From: Arthrobacter sp. AQ5-05
Lineage (GTDB): Bacteria > Actinomycetota > Actinomycetes > Actinomycetales > Micrococcaceae
Assembly: GCF_003287975.1 (NCBI RefSeq)
Contig: NZ_QMKQ01000001.1
Span: forward strand, 434,001-498,000
Reading direction: 5' to 3'
Length of the DNA stretch: 64,000 bases
The translations under genes were made by a program, and so were the position numbers. Numbering within the stretch: the first letter of the stretch is position 1; every line of letters begins with the position of its first letter. Below are positions 34,165 to 43,024 of this stretch, one piece after another. The notes below the pieces were generated by a model. It worked only from the letters and a program-made list of their open reading frames with translations, was not told where the DNA came from and did not search any database.

Positions 34165-35295
34165 ATGGACACCATCCGGTACACCGCCGACGGGCCACAC
34201 CGCGGCCCCGGGAGGCGGGCGCTGCTCGCCGGCGGCACCGGGCTGCTGGGCCTGCTGATGCTCGGCGCCGCCACCACCGCCACGGTGCCGCGCCCCGGGA
34301 CGGCGGGCACCTCGGCCATCGGACCCGCGGACACCCTGCGGCTGGGCTTCTTCGCCAACCTCACACACGCACCGGCGCTGGTCGGCACCGCCAACGGGCT
34401 GTTCGCCCGCGAGCTTGCCGCTTCCGGCACGGCGCTGGAAACCAGCATCTTCGGGGCCGGACCGGCCGCCGTCGAGGCGCTGAACGCCGGGGCCATCGAC
34501 GCCGCCTACCTGGGGCCGAACCCGGCGATCGCCGCCTTCACCTCCAGCGGCGGGCGCGGCCTGCGCGTGGTGGCGGGGGCCGCCGCGGGCGGCGCCCAGC
34601 TGGTGGTCCGTGCCGGGATCGCCGACGCCGCCGGATTGCGCGGCACGACGCTGGCGACCCCGCAGCTCGGCGGCACCCAGGACGTCGCCCTGCGCACCTG
34701 GCTGGCCTCCCGGGGGATGGAAACCGACCTGCGCGGCGGGGCGGTTTCCATCACCCCGACGGCCAACGCGCAGACCCTGGAGCTCTTCCGTTCCGGGACC
34801 ATCGACGGGGCCTGGCTGCCCGAACCGTGGGCCTCCCGGCTCGTGCTGGAGGCCGGTGCGCGCGTGCTGGTGGACGAGGCGGACCTCTGGGAGGGCACCG
34901 GCACCGGTGCGCCGGGCAAGTTCCCCACCACGGTGCTGGCGGTGTCCCCGGACTTCGCCGCACGCCACCGCCAAACCATCGACGACCTGCTGCGCGGGCA
35001 CCTGGCCGCACTCGACTGGATCAACACCGCCAAGCGGGCGTCGGTGCTGGACACCCTGAACGCCCAGCTGGAACAGCTCGCCGGGGCTGCGCTTTCCCCG
35101 GCCGTGCTCGAGCGCGCACTGGGCAAACTTTCCTTCACGCCGGACCCGCTGGCCGGCGCCTACCCGCGGCTGCTGGCCAACGCCGCCGCCGCGTCCCTGG
35201 CCGAACCGGCGGGCCTCGACGGGCTGGTGGACACCTCGTTCCTGGAAAAGGCCCGGGCCGCACGCACCGCTTCCGGAACGGGGGCCGGGGCATGA
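34165..35295 (+). CDS. ABC transporter substrate-binding protein, sulfonate/taurine-like
   Basis: 376-residue SsuA/TauA-like binding protein. The N-terminus GRRALLAGGTGLLGLLMLG is a twin-arginine-like or Sec signal, but no lipobox Cys follows. The mature domain shows typical SsuA features: LRLGFFANLTHAPALVG, ALNAGAIDAAYLGPNPAIA, ATPQLGGTQDVALRTWL and GAWLPEPWASRLV. The family binds alkanesulfonates, taurine or sulfate esters. Placement in the sulfate assimilation operon supports a sulfur substrate. Stop and ATP-binding gene overlap as ATGA. The ATG at 34165 is chosen because the signal begins there. Confidence 0.85.
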   Translation: MDTIRYTADGPHRGPGRRALLAGGTGLLGLLMLGAATTATVPRPGTAGTSAIGPADTLRLGFFANLTHAPALVGTANGLFARELAASGTALETSIFGAGPAAVEALNAGAIDAAYLGPNPAIAAFTSSGGRGLRVVAGAAAGGAQLVVRAGIADAAGLRGTTLATPQLGGTQDVALRTWLASRGMETDLRGGAVSITPTANAQTLELFRSGTIDGAWLPEPWASRLVLEAGARVLVDEADLWEGTGTGAPGKFPTTVLAVSPDFAARHRQTIDDLLRGHLAALDWINTAKRASVLDTLNAQLEQLAGAALSPAVLERALGKLSFTPDPLAGAYPRLLANAAAASLAEPAGLDGLVDTSFLEKARAARTASGTGAGA

Positions 35296-36014
35296 GCATC
35301 GTCATCGAGAACCTCTCCAAGGACTACGGCGCGGCCCCGGTGCTCTCCGGCATCAGCACCGTGATCGCGACGGGCGAGTTCGTGGCGGTGCTCGGGGCCT
35401 CGGGCTGTGGCAAGTCCACGCTGCTGAACGTCATCGCCGGGCTCGAGCCGCCCACGGTCGGCTCCGTGGCCGTCCCGGCGGGAGGTGCCGCCTTCATGTT
35501 CCAGGACGCGGCGTTGCTGCCCTGGCTCACCGCGCGCGCCAACATCGAACTGGCCCTGGAAATGCGCGGGATCCCGCGCGCCGAACGCCGCCACCGGGCC
35601 GACGGGCTGCTGGAACTGGTCCACCTTTCCGACGCCGGGACCAAGCGCCCGCACGAGCTTTCCGGCGGCATGCGCCAGCGCGCCTCGCTGGCCCGCGCAC
35701 TGGGGCAGGACAAGGAAGTGCTGCTGATGGACGAGCCGTTCGCCGCGCTGGACGCGATCACCCGCGACCTTTTGCACGACGAACTCGAACGGCTCTGGCG
35801 CGCCCACCGGCGCACCGTGGTGTTCGTGACCCACAACGTCCGCGAGGCCGTGCGCCTGGGACAGCGCATACTGCTGCTTTCCTCCCGCCCCGGCCGCATC
35901 GCCGCCCAATGGAAGATCGATCCGTCGGTGCGCAGCGATCCGGCCGCGGCCGCGAAGCTCACCCAAGACATCACCGCCCGGCTACGCGAGGAGATCCGCC
36001 ACCATGCCCACTAG
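35292..36014 (+). CDS. ABC transporter ATP-binding protein (SsuB/TauB-like)
   Basis: 240-residue ATPase. Walker A LGASGCGKSTLLN near residue 34, Q-loop FMFQDAALLPW near 72, signature LSGGMRQRASLARAL near 122, Walker B VLLMDEPFAALD near 145, and H-loop FVTHNVREAVRLG near 178. The NitT/TauT/SsuB subfamily is indicated by RANIELALE and the terminal segment. It is coupled to the binding-protein gene (ATGA) and overlaps the permease by 11 nt. Confidence 0.9.
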   Translation: MSIVIENLSKDYGAAPVLSGISTVIATGEFVAVLGASGCGKSTLLNVIAGLEPPTVGSVAVPAGGAAFMFQDAALLPWLTARANIELALEMRGIPRAERRHRADGLLELVHLSDAGTKRPHELSGGMRQRASLARALGQDKEVLLMDEPFAALDAITRDLLHDELERLWRAHRRTVVFVTHNVREAVRLGQRILLLSSRPGRIAAQWKIDPSVRSDPAAAAKLTQDITARLREEIRHHAH

Positions 36015-36930
36015 CCAGAGCGCCACCGCCACTGCCGCCGTCGACACCCCGACCGACACCCCTATCGACAATCGGCTCGAGAACCTCAAGGAACTCGAGG
36101 CCGGACTGGACCACCTGCAGGAGGACACCGCCCCCGTGCGGCGTCCCGTCGCCACACGGCTGCTGCTGCCATTGGGCACGCTCGCGGCACTGGTGAGCCT
36201 GTGGCAGCTTCTCGCCTGGTTCGCCTCCCCGCGCGTGGACCTGGTCCCGGGCCCGATCGAGGTGCTGGGCACCGCCGCCGGACTGCTCGTCGACGGCCGG
36301 CTGGCCGAGGCGGTAGCGACCTCGCTGCAGCGCGGCGTGCTCGGCTTCCTGCTGGCCCTGGGCATCGGCACCCCGCTGGGACTGCTGCTTGCGGCTTCAC
36401 CGCTGCTGCGCCGCGGCGTGGGCCCGCTGGTCTCCGGCCTGCAGGTGCTGCCCAGTGTCGCCTGGGTGCCGGCGGCCATCATCTGGTTCGGCCTGACCGA
36501 CGCGACCGTCTACTTCGTGGTGGTCATGGGTGCCACCCCCTCGATCATCAACGGGCTGCTCTCCGGCGTCGACACCGTCCCGCCGCAGTACCGGCGGCTG
36601 GGCACGGTGCTCGGGGCGTCCCGCATCCAGGGCCTGCTGCGCATCGTGCTGCCGGCCGCACTGCCCGGCTACCTTGCAGGGCTCAAGCAGGGCTGGGCGT
36701 TCTCCTGGCGCTCGCTGATGGCCGCGGAGATCATCGCGGTCGGCGGGTCCATCGGCTTCGGCCTGGGTTCGCTGCTCCAGCAGGGCCGGGACCTGTCCTC
36801 GATGGCGGTGGTCTCCTGTGCGATCCTGGCCATCCTGGTGGTCGGCATCGTGATCGAGCTGCTGGTCTTCGCCCCGGCCGAACGCCGACTGCTGCGCCGT
36901 CGCGGCCTGGCCCCGGGGGCCGGGCGATGA
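36004..36930 (+). CDS. ABC transporter permease (SsuC/TauC-like)
   Basis: 308-residue BPD-type permease with about six membrane helices from residue 53 onward and a hydrophilic, Asp/Glu/Thr-rich 50-residue N-terminal extension. The EAA loop that contacts the ATPase reads YRRLGTVLGASRIQGLLRIVLPAALP near residue 198. Together with the preceding two genes it forms a complete importer. Its stop overlaps the start of a 27-codon minigene that bridges to the siroheme synthase gene. Confidence 0.9.
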   Translation: MPTSQSATATAAVDTPTDTPIDNRLENLKELEAGLDHLQEDTAPVRRPVATRLLLPLGTLAALVSLWQLLAWFASPRVDLVPGPIEVLGTAAGLLVDGRLAEAVATSLQRGVLGFLLALGIGTPLGLLLAASPLLRRGVGPLVSGLQVLPSVAWVPAAIIWFGLTDATVYFVVVMGATPSIINGLLSGVDTVPPQYRRLGTVLGASRIQGLLRIVLPAALPGYLAGLKQGWAFSWRSLMAAEIIAVGGSIGFGLGSLLQQGRDLSSMAVVSCAILAILVVGIVIELLVFAPAERRLLRRRGLAPGAGR

Positions 36931-37010
36931 ACCACCCGAAATCCACCGCCCGCACCACCACCCGCACCATCGGTTCCACCACCACATCCACCCAAAGGAG
37001 CAGGCCATGA
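36927..37010 (+). CDS. 27-residue Thr-rich minigene linking permease and siroheme synthase
   Basis: An ATG overlaps the permease stop (ATGA), and the frame runs MNHPKSTARTTTRTIGSTTT onward to a TGA that overlaps the cysG ATG (ATGA again). The 27-residue product is one third Thr, with no Cys or Met clusters and no hydrophobic core. It spans the AAAGGAGC binding site of cysG. The double overlap would keep ribosomes moving into cysG. It may be a coupling device rather than a functional protein. Confidence 0.4.
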   Translation: MNHPKSTARTTTRTIGSTTTSTQRSRP

Positions 37011-38260
37011 CAACATCCCACGAGGCACCCATCCACCCGCTGGCCCTGCGCCTGGACGGCAAGGACGTGCTCTGCGTCGGTGCCGGCAAGGTGGCAGCAC
37101 GCCGTGTCAACCAGCTGCTCGAGGCCGGCGCGAAGATCACAGTCATCGCCCCGGAAGCTGTCGAGCCGATCGCCGAGGCATCGGCCGCCGGCAGGCTGAC
37201 CTGGCTCAAGCGCGGCTACCGGGACGGGGACCTGGACGGCATGTGGCTGGCCCACACCGCCACCGGCAACAAGGAGATCGACGCGCGGGTTTCGGCCGAT
37301 GCCGACGCGCGGCAGACCTGGTGCGTCAACGCCTCGGACCAAACGGCTTCCAGCGCCTGGACCCCCGCCGTCGCGCGGACCGGGGAAGGGACCACCGTGG
37401 CGGTCACCGCCGGCGGTGACCCGCGCCGCGCCGCCGGGCTGCGCAACGCCATCGCCTTGGCCGCAGACACCGGGCTGCTGCCGCTGCGCCGGCGCCGCTC
37501 GGGCGCCGGATCCGTCGCCCTGGTCGGCGGAGGCCCGGGCGATCCCGGGCTGATCACCGTTGCCGGGCGCCGGCTGCTGGCCGCCGCCGACGTGGTGGTG
37601 GCCGACCGGCTCGGCCCGCGCGGGTTGCTGGGCGAGCTCGACCCATCCGTGCGCGTCATCGAGGTCGGCAAGGCCCCCGGCGACCACCTGGCCACCCAGG
37701 ACCAGATCAACGCGGTGCTCGTCGCCGAGGCACAGGCGGGCAACCGCGTGGTCCGGCTCAAGGGCGGGGACCCGTTCGTGCTGGGCCGCGGCGGCGAGGA
37801 AGCGGCATACTGCCGCGAGCACGGCGTCGAGGTTTCCGTCGTCCCGGGGGTCACCAGCGCCATCTCCGTCCCGGCCGCCGCCGGCATCCCGGTCACCCAC
37901 CGCGGGGTGGCCACCGGCTTCTCGATGGCCACCGGCCACGAGGAACTTTCCGAACTGCCGGCACGCCCCGACCACACCCTGGTCCTGCTGATGGGCGTGG
38001 CCCGGCTGGCACGCAACACCGCCACGCTGCTGGGCCGCGGGCTGCCCGCCCACACCCCGGTCGCGATCATCGAGCGCGGCTGGTGCCCCGACCAGCGCAT
38101 CACCATTGACCGGCTCGATGCCATCGCCGCCACCGCGGCGCGGATCGGCGTGGAGAACCCGGCGGTGATCGTCATCGGAGACGTGGTGCGCATCAGCCCG
38201 CATGCCGCAGCGGCCCTGGCTCCGGGCACCCGCACCCGGCAGCTGCTGCCCGTCGGCTGA
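37007..38260 (+). CDS. cysG: Siroheme synthase: precorrin-2 dehydrogenase + uroporphyrinogen-III methyltransferase
   Basis: 417-residue two-domain enzyme. Residues 1-150 form the NAD-dependent precorrin-2 dehydrogenase (VLCVGAGKVAARRVNQLLEAG). Residues about 165-400 are the SAM uroporphyrinogen-III C-methyltransferase (VALVGGGPGDPGLITVAG, RLKGGDPFVLGRGGEEA, VVPGVTSAISVPAAAGIPVTHRG). The chelatase at 28397 would complete siroheme for the sulfite reductase. It differs from E. coli CysG, whose dehydrogenase domain also chelates iron. AAAGGAGC precedes the ATG. Confidence 0.94.
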   Translation: MTTSHEAPIHPLALRLDGKDVLCVGAGKVAARRVNQLLEAGAKITVIAPEAVEPIAEASAAGRLTWLKRGYRDGDLDGMWLAHTATGNKEIDARVSADADARQTWCVNASDQTASSAWTPAVARTGEGTTVAVTAGGDPRRAAGLRNAIALAADTGLLPLRRRRSGAGSVALVGGGPGDPGLITVAGRRLLAAADVVVADRLGPRGLLGELDPSVRVIEVGKAPGDHLATQDQINAVLVAEAQAGNRVVRLKGGDPFVLGRGGEEAAYCREHGVEVSVVPGVTSAISVPAAAGIPVTHRGVATGFSMATGHEELSELPARPDHTLVLLMGVARLARNTATLLGRGLPAHTPVAIIERGWCPDQRITIDRLDAIAATAARIGVENPAVIVIGDVVRISPHAAAALAPGTRTRQLLPVG

Positions 38261-38341
38261 TTCGCCGGCCGAGAACACCCCCCGAACACCTTTCATCCAG
38301 CTACACCCCGACCGCCCAGATACACGCCCAGGAGGACCCCC

Positions 38342-39853
38342 ATGACCGAAAAAAACACGCCGGCCCCCGTCGCGACGCCCGTCCCGACCCCCGCCGTCTT
38401 CACTTCTCGCCCGCTGCGCGTTGCCATCATCGGTGCCGGCCCCGCGGGCGTCTACGCCGCGGACATCCTCACCAAGGCCGAGCGCGACTTCGAGCTCTCG
38501 ATCGACCTCTTCGACCGCTACCCGGCACCGTACGGGCTGATCCGCTACGGCGTGGCGCCGGACCACCCGCGCATCAAGGGCATCGTCAAGGCGCTGCACA
38601 AGGTGCTGGACCGCGGGGACATCCGCTTCTTCGGAAACGTCGACTACGGCACCGACCTGACGATCTCGGAGCTGCGCGAGCACTACGACGCGGCCATCTT
38701 CGCCACCGGCGCCATCAACGATGCCGACCTGAACATCCCGGGCATCGAGCTGGACGGCTCATACGGCGGCGCGGACTTCGTCTCCTGGTACGACGGCCAC
38801 CCGGACGTGCCGCGCAGCTGGCCGCTTCAGGCCACGGAAATCGCGGTGCTGGGCAACGGCAACGTCGCCCTGGACGTGGCCCGCGTGCTCTCCAAGCACC
38901 CCGAGGACCTCTTGGTCACCGAGATCCCCGAGAACGTGTATGCGGGCCTGGCCGCATCCCCGGTCACCGACGTGCACGTCTTCGGCCGCCGCGGCCCGGC
39001 CCAGGTGAAGTTCACCCCGCTGGAGCTGCGCGAGCTGAGCCACAGCCAGGACGTGGACATCGTGCTCTACCCGGAGGACTTCGAGTTCGACGCGGCCTCC
39101 GATACGGCGATCAAGACCAACAACCAGGTCAAGACGATGGTCGGCACGCTGACCAACTGGCTCATCGAGCAGGAGGAGCGCGAGGAGCGCGGGGAGGCCG
39201 CGGCCACCACCGGGTCCGGACGCCCGCGCCGCCGCCTGCACCTGCACTTCCTGCATTCCCCGGTGGAGATCACCGGGATCGACGGCAAGGTCTCCGGGAT
39301 CAGGTTCGAGCGCCAGGAGCTCGACGGCACCGGCAACGTCCGCGGAACCGGCGAACTCGTCGACCACCCGGTCCAGGCCGTGTACCGCGCCATCGGCTAC
39401 TTCGGCTCGGCCTTGCCGGAGATCGAGTACGACGGGCGCACCGGCACCGTGCCCAACCTCGAGGGCAAGGTGCTGGACGCCGCCGGCACGCAGGTGCCCG
39501 GGCTCTACGCGACCGGCTGGATCAAGCGCGGCCCGGTCGGGCTGATCGGACACACCAAGTCCGACGCCGCCGAAACCATCGCCCACCTGCTCGCGGACCT
39601 GAACCAGCTGCCGGTGGCCGCGAATCCGGCGCCCGAGGCCGTGCCGGCACTGCTGGCAGCCAAGGACGTCGCCTACACCAGCTGGGACGGGTGGCTCGCG
39701 CTGGATGCCCATGAGCAGGGCCTCGGTGCGGCCGCCGCCCCGGCACCCACCCCGGCAGGTCCCGTGGTGCGCGAGCGCATCAAGGTCGTGGACCGCGAGG
39801 AGATGGTCGCCGTCTCGCGCACGGTGGACCAGACCGCCGGCGCCCGCGCCTGA
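38342..39853 (+). CDS. fpr: Ferredoxin/flavodoxin-NADP+ reductase (FprA-like)
   Basis: 503-residue adrenodoxin-reductase-type FAD enzyme. FAD motif VAIIGAGPAGVYAADILTK near residue 23, DRYPAPYGLIRYGVAPDHP, NADP motif AVLGNGNVALDVARVL near residue 164, and the C-terminal LYATGWIKRGPVGLIGHTK near residue 387. It passes NADPH electrons to ferredoxin, and here probably to the sulfite reductase. It is about 45 residues longer than mycobacterial FprA, with a Pro/Ala-rich tail. AGGAGGA lies 6 nt before the ATG. Last gene of the sulfur cluster. Confidence 0.93.
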   Translation: MTEKNTPAPVATPVPTPAVFTSRPLRVAIIGAGPAGVYAADILTKAERDFELSIDLFDRYPAPYGLIRYGVAPDHPRIKGIVKALHKVLDRGDIRFFGNVDYGTDLTISELREHYDAAIFATGAINDADLNIPGIELDGSYGGADFVSWYDGHPDVPRSWPLQATEIAVLGNGNVALDVARVLSKHPEDLLVTEIPENVYAGLAASPVTDVHVFGRRGPAQVKFTPLELRELSHSQDVDIVLYPEDFEFDAASDTAIKTNNQVKTMVGTLTNWLIEQEEREERGEAAATTGSGRPRRRLHLHFLHSPVEITGIDGKVSGIRFERQELDGTGNVRGTGELVDHPVQAVYRAIGYFGSALPEIEYDGRTGTVPNLEGKVLDAAGTQVPGLYATGWIKRGPVGLIGHTKSDAAETIAHLLADLNQLPVAANPAPEAVPALLAAKDVAYTSWDGWLALDAHEQGLGAAAAPAPTPAGPVVRERIKVVDREEMVAVSRTVDQTAGARA

Positions 39854-39862
39854 GGCAGTGCT

Positions 39863-40260
39863 CTTTCCAGCCCGGCCCGGTCTCGTTCCTCTTCGAACAG
39901 TCGCTGTCCACCGGCGCCGGCGCGGCGCCCTCCGATCCGGCGGCCGTCCCACCATGGCGGGATCGCGGTGCGCCGGCAATCCAGGCCTGGGGACTTCGCG
40001 GCACTGGGCTGGACCTGGGAGAAGTCTCGCATCGGCCACTTGCGGCATGCCACCGACCCGATCCCCTGGCTGGACCCGTCGGCGATCCTCCAGCGGCCCG
40101 ATTCGCTGGCCGGTCCGGCCGACGCGGGAGGGCGGGGAAGCGAAGTGGGCGATGCGCTGCGCCGGATCCCCTGGCGTCTCGTTCCTGCCCGGCCGCGAAC
40201 GCAGCGCCGCCCGGCTGGCCTCGATCCAGGTGGTCATCGAATCGATCCACACCCAACCAC
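39863..40260 (+). pseudogene. Decayed relic of an alpha/beta-hydrolase C-terminal domain
   Basis: No intact gene fits this gap, but one frame encodes RIGHLRHATDPIPWLDPSAI at about 40030-40090, resembling the RVVYLQHATDPIVWW signature of the membrane-linked alpha/beta-hydrolase family with a C-terminal catalytic domain (Abhydrolase_9). A neighbouring frame just upstream gives PPWRDRGAPAIQAW and one downstream gives RIPGVSFLPG-like residues, both plausible flanks. The pieces lie in different frames with no common start, which indicates frameshift decay. Family assignment is from memory of the motif. Confidence 0.4.
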
Positions 40261-40414
40261 GACGGGGAGTAGCCGTCCCGCCGCGTCCCGCCACGGCCCC
40301 GGCCCCGGACGGCCGGGCCGCAACACGTGGGCGTGCCCGGATAGGCTCCAAGGACCGCCACGGCACTTCCGGCATCCGGCCGGCAGCCGTGCACCATCCA
40401 GGGGGAGACTCATC

Positions 40415-40789
40415 ATGAGCATGTACGTCAGTGGAAACAACCAACCAGGGCCGGATCCCGCGGCATGGGGGAACATCCCGCCGGGCGCCCCGATCTTCGT
40501 CTTTCGCGGCGGAGCTGCGACCTGGTTCGGCACCCAGCTGCTCGGGGTGCTTATCACGGTACTGACGTTGGGGATCTGCTACCCGTTCGCCGTGGTGCTG
40601 GTGGAACGCTGGCGCGCCAGCAACACGTTCCTGCTCGGGCAGCCGCTGCAATTCACCGGAACCGGGTGGGGGATCTTCGGGTTGTGGATCAAGTGGTTCC
40701 TGCTGTGCATCATCACCTTGGGCATCTACAGCTTCTGGGTGTACCCGCGGCTGACGGCCTGGAAGGTCGAACACACGGTGCTCGCCTAG
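40415..40789 (+). CDS. Small membrane protein, DUF898-like
   Basis: 124-residue protein with a Gly/Pro-rich N-terminus and two hydrophobic helices (about residues 45-65 and 90-112). The segment TLGICYPFAVVLVERWRASNTFL and IITLGIYSFWVYPRLTAWKVEHT resembles the repeat of DUF898 (YjgN-like) proteins, here present only once. Function unknown. GGGGGAG precedes the ATG by about 7 nt. Probably its own unit. Confidence 0.75.
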   Translation: MSMYVSGNNQPGPDPAAWGNIPPGAPIFVFRGGAATWFGTQLLGVLITVLTLGICYPFAVVLVERWRASNTFLLGQPLQFTGTGWGIFGLWIKWFLLCIITLGIYSFWVYPRLTAWKVEHTVLA

Positions 40790-40837
40790 CCGCAGGCCGG
40801 GTCCGACGGCCGCATCGAGACGCCGGTGCCCCGGGAA

Positions 40838-41137
40838 TCAGCTCCCGGTGTCCGGCTCTGGCTCCTGGTCCGCGGGCTGCCCGGGGCCGCCCCGGGGCGG
40901 GGCGCCGCCCTCGGCATCGAGGTCGAGGGTGATCGGCACATCCGCCACGCGGCTCGCGTGCTGCTGCCAGGCGATTGACGCCGCCACGGCGTTGGGCTGG
41001 TACATCCCTCCGTCGAGCCCCGCGGCGTTCATCGAGGGGTTCTTCCTGCGCTGCCGGAAGCGGACCACCGCCCAAAAGAGCAGCAACAGCGGGAACGCCG
41101 CGCTGGGCACCAACCCGATCCACCGGGAAATCTCCAT
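40838..41137 (-). CDS. Small membrane-anchored hypothetical protein
   Basis: 99-residue protein with one N-terminal helix (LVPSAAFPLLLLFWAVV, residues about 9-26), a basic stop-transfer RFRQRRK, and a hydrophilic Pro/Glu-rich cytoplasmic tail. There is no recognised family. A TATGCT box at 41144-41149 ends 6 nt before the start codon and no ribosome site is visible, which suggests a leaderless transcript. It converges on the DUF898-like gene. Confidence 0.6.
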   Translation of the reverse strand: MEISRWIGLVPSAAFPLLLLFWAVVRFRQRRKNPSMNAAGLDGGMYQPNAVAASIAWQQHASRVADVPITLDLDAEGGAPPRGGPGQPADQEPEPDTGS

Positions 41138-41195
41138 GTCACGAGCATAGGCCAGGGCGCGCCCGGCAAACGCCGGTTCCCGATGCGTGGAAGGT

Positions 41196-42917
41196 TCAGG
41201 CGGCCTCGGCCGGTGCGGCCGCGGGATGGAAGATCCAGTTCCGCCGGGGTGTCTGCAGCGGGTCCCGGGACCGGGGCAGGATCACGTGCGGGTGCCCGCC
41301 GATCATCTCGATCCTGAACCTGCCCGCGTGGTACGCCTGGTGGCATGACGGACACAAGAGGCACCCGCGCGACAAGTCGGTGCGGCCTCCGCAATTCCAT
41401 GGATCCAGATGGTGCGCCTCGCACCTGCCGATGGACATGGTGCAACCAGGATTGATGCAGCCCTTGTCGCGGACCGCGATCGCGCGCCGCTGGGCCCGGT
41501 TGAAGTATCTTCGGCTGCGGCCAAGTTCCAGCGGCACCCTCGCACCGTTCAGCACGATCGGGATGATCCCGGCGTTGCAGGCGATGCGCCGGCAGCCGGC
41601 CGCGGAGATGTCTTCGCCGCGGTCGGTGACCCCGGCCGCCTCGAGCTGCCCCAGGAAGGTCTGCAGGTCGATGGTGACATTCAGGGTCACGTTCGGTGCC
41701 AGCGGCATCTGCCCGTCCCCGACGCTGTCGTCGCCGGAACCGGATTCCGCCGGGCTGGTGGTGATGCGCACCGAATCGATGATGAGCTGGTGCAGGCGGC
41801 GTGCCCGCTGCCGCGTCAGTGCATGTTCGATGGTTTCCCCCGGGTGCATTTCCATCATGGGGTCCAGCTCCGGGGCAACGCCGAGGTCGGTGAATCCGGC
41901 CGCGGGGCGTGCTTCCGGGGCAGTGCCGGGATCCACGGCCCAGTCGGGGATCGGCGGGCCGGCTTGGGACGTGGGTTCGGCCGGTGTGCCCGCCTTGGTC
42001 CTGGGGCTGTTGAGGATGTCCGCGGCGGTGGCCAGCAGTTCGTGGCCCTCGGCCGTGGTGATGACCTTGTACTCGTAGCCCTTGCGCGTGTGGCCCAGGT
42101 AGTAGGCGCCGACAAAGAGATCTTCCATGGCCTCGCGCGCCGTTGCTGCGGCCGAGTCGTCGAGCCGCTTGGCCTGGTCCTTGAGCAGTTTCCCGGTGCC
42201 CTGCGCGTTGCGGGTGCGTGCGGCTTCGGCCAGCTCCGCCTCCAGCGCCCGTGCCGCGGCTTCGTCGCCGGTACCGCCGCGGGCAGGGGCCAGGGTCTGG
42301 AACTTCGTGGCCAGCGTGGCCAGGGATTTGGGGTCCGCAGCGCCGTCGCTCAGCACCTGGCCCAGCAGCGGGAACTTCGGTGGGACCACCTGGCCGTTGT
42401 ACCCGGTGTGAGGCAGCAGGTTTTCGGCGCTTTGGACCCGGTGCTGCGCCTGGAAGTGCGTGAGGTTCAGGGCCGCGGCCAGGAAGTCCGCGTCGTCGCG
42501 GTACAGCGGCTTGCGGCCCGACGGCGTCGGCTTGTCGGCCGGCAGCCCGGACTTGGCGGCGAAGCCCGCAGGTTCGCGCAGGATCTGGTTGAGGGCGGCG
42601 AGCGGTTCCTCGGTGATGGTGTGCACCTGCGCGTCGATGGCGCGGGAGGCCGCCAGCAGCTGGCCGTAGCCGGCCTGTCGGTAGAGGGCTTCGGCGAGTG
42701 CCACGAAGGCCGCGGCCCGCACCGGGGATGTCCCGATATCGGCCGCTGCCTCGTCAATCGCCAGTCTGAGCACGGGGATGAGAAGCGCCAGCGTGCGCAG
42801 CGAGCCGCCCCGGGACCCGGTCGAGGCGACCGGGACTTCCGGGGTTCCCGAGGTGTGCTTCACGAGCCCGGTGAGGATCGTGAGCGCCTCGGTGGCGAGG
42901 GCTGGGGTGCTGGGCAT
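41196..42917 (-). CDS. DUF222/HNH endonuclease domain protein
   Basis: 573-residue protein of the actinobacterial DUF222-HNH family. The long helical N-terminal region (residues 1-400) is DUF222-like, and the HNH nuclease is C-terminal: GCINPGCTMSIGRCEAHHLDPWNCGG near residue 478, with zinc-binding Cys pairs CxxC and LLCPSCHQ. Such genes are multicopy in Arthrobacter and mycobacteria and have been linked to REP13E12-like elements; the activity is unproven. No element ends are visible nearby. It is an independent unit, divergent from the ileS leader. Confidence 0.85.
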   Translation of the reverse strand: MPSTPALATEALTILTGLVKHTSGTPEVPVASTGSRGGSLRTLALLIPVLRLAIDEAAADIGTSPVRAAAFVALAEALYRQAGYGQLLAASRAIDAQVHTITEEPLAALNQILREPAGFAAKSGLPADKPTPSGRKPLYRDDADFLAAALNLTHFQAQHRVQSAENLLPHTGYNGQVVPPKFPLLGQVLSDGAADPKSLATLATKFQTLAPARGGTGDEAAARALEAELAEAARTRNAQGTGKLLKDQAKRLDDSAAATAREAMEDLFVGAYYLGHTRKGYEYKVITTAEGHELLATAADILNSPRTKAGTPAEPTSQAGPPIPDWAVDPGTAPEARPAAGFTDLGVAPELDPMMEMHPGETIEHALTRQRARRLHQLIIDSVRITTSPAESGSGDDSVGDGQMPLAPNVTLNVTIDLQTFLGQLEAAGVTDRGEDISAAGCRRIACNAGIIPIVLNGARVPLELGRSRRYFNRAQRRAIAVRDKGCINPGCTMSIGRCEAHHLDPWNCGGRTDLSRGCLLCPSCHQAYHAGRFRIEMIGGHPHVILPRSRDPLQTPRRNWIFHPAAAPAEAA

Positions 42918-43024
42918 GGTTCAAGCATGCCCCGCACTGCCCGGCCGTGGGGGCATCGTCGGAGATCTGTGGATAAGTATCTTGGCCGGTGCCGAATTCG
43001 CGCCCGGACCAACGCCCCGGCGGA

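Noticed and set aside
41196-42917. HNH/DUF222 gene as evidence of a mobile element
   Set aside because: No terminal repeats, integrase or other element genes flank it, and such genes are common singletons in this group.
40838-42917. Possible toxin-antitoxin or defence island at the HNH gene and its small neighbours
   Set aside because: The neighbours are a membrane protein and a DUF898-like protein with no toxin, antitoxin or restriction motifs.
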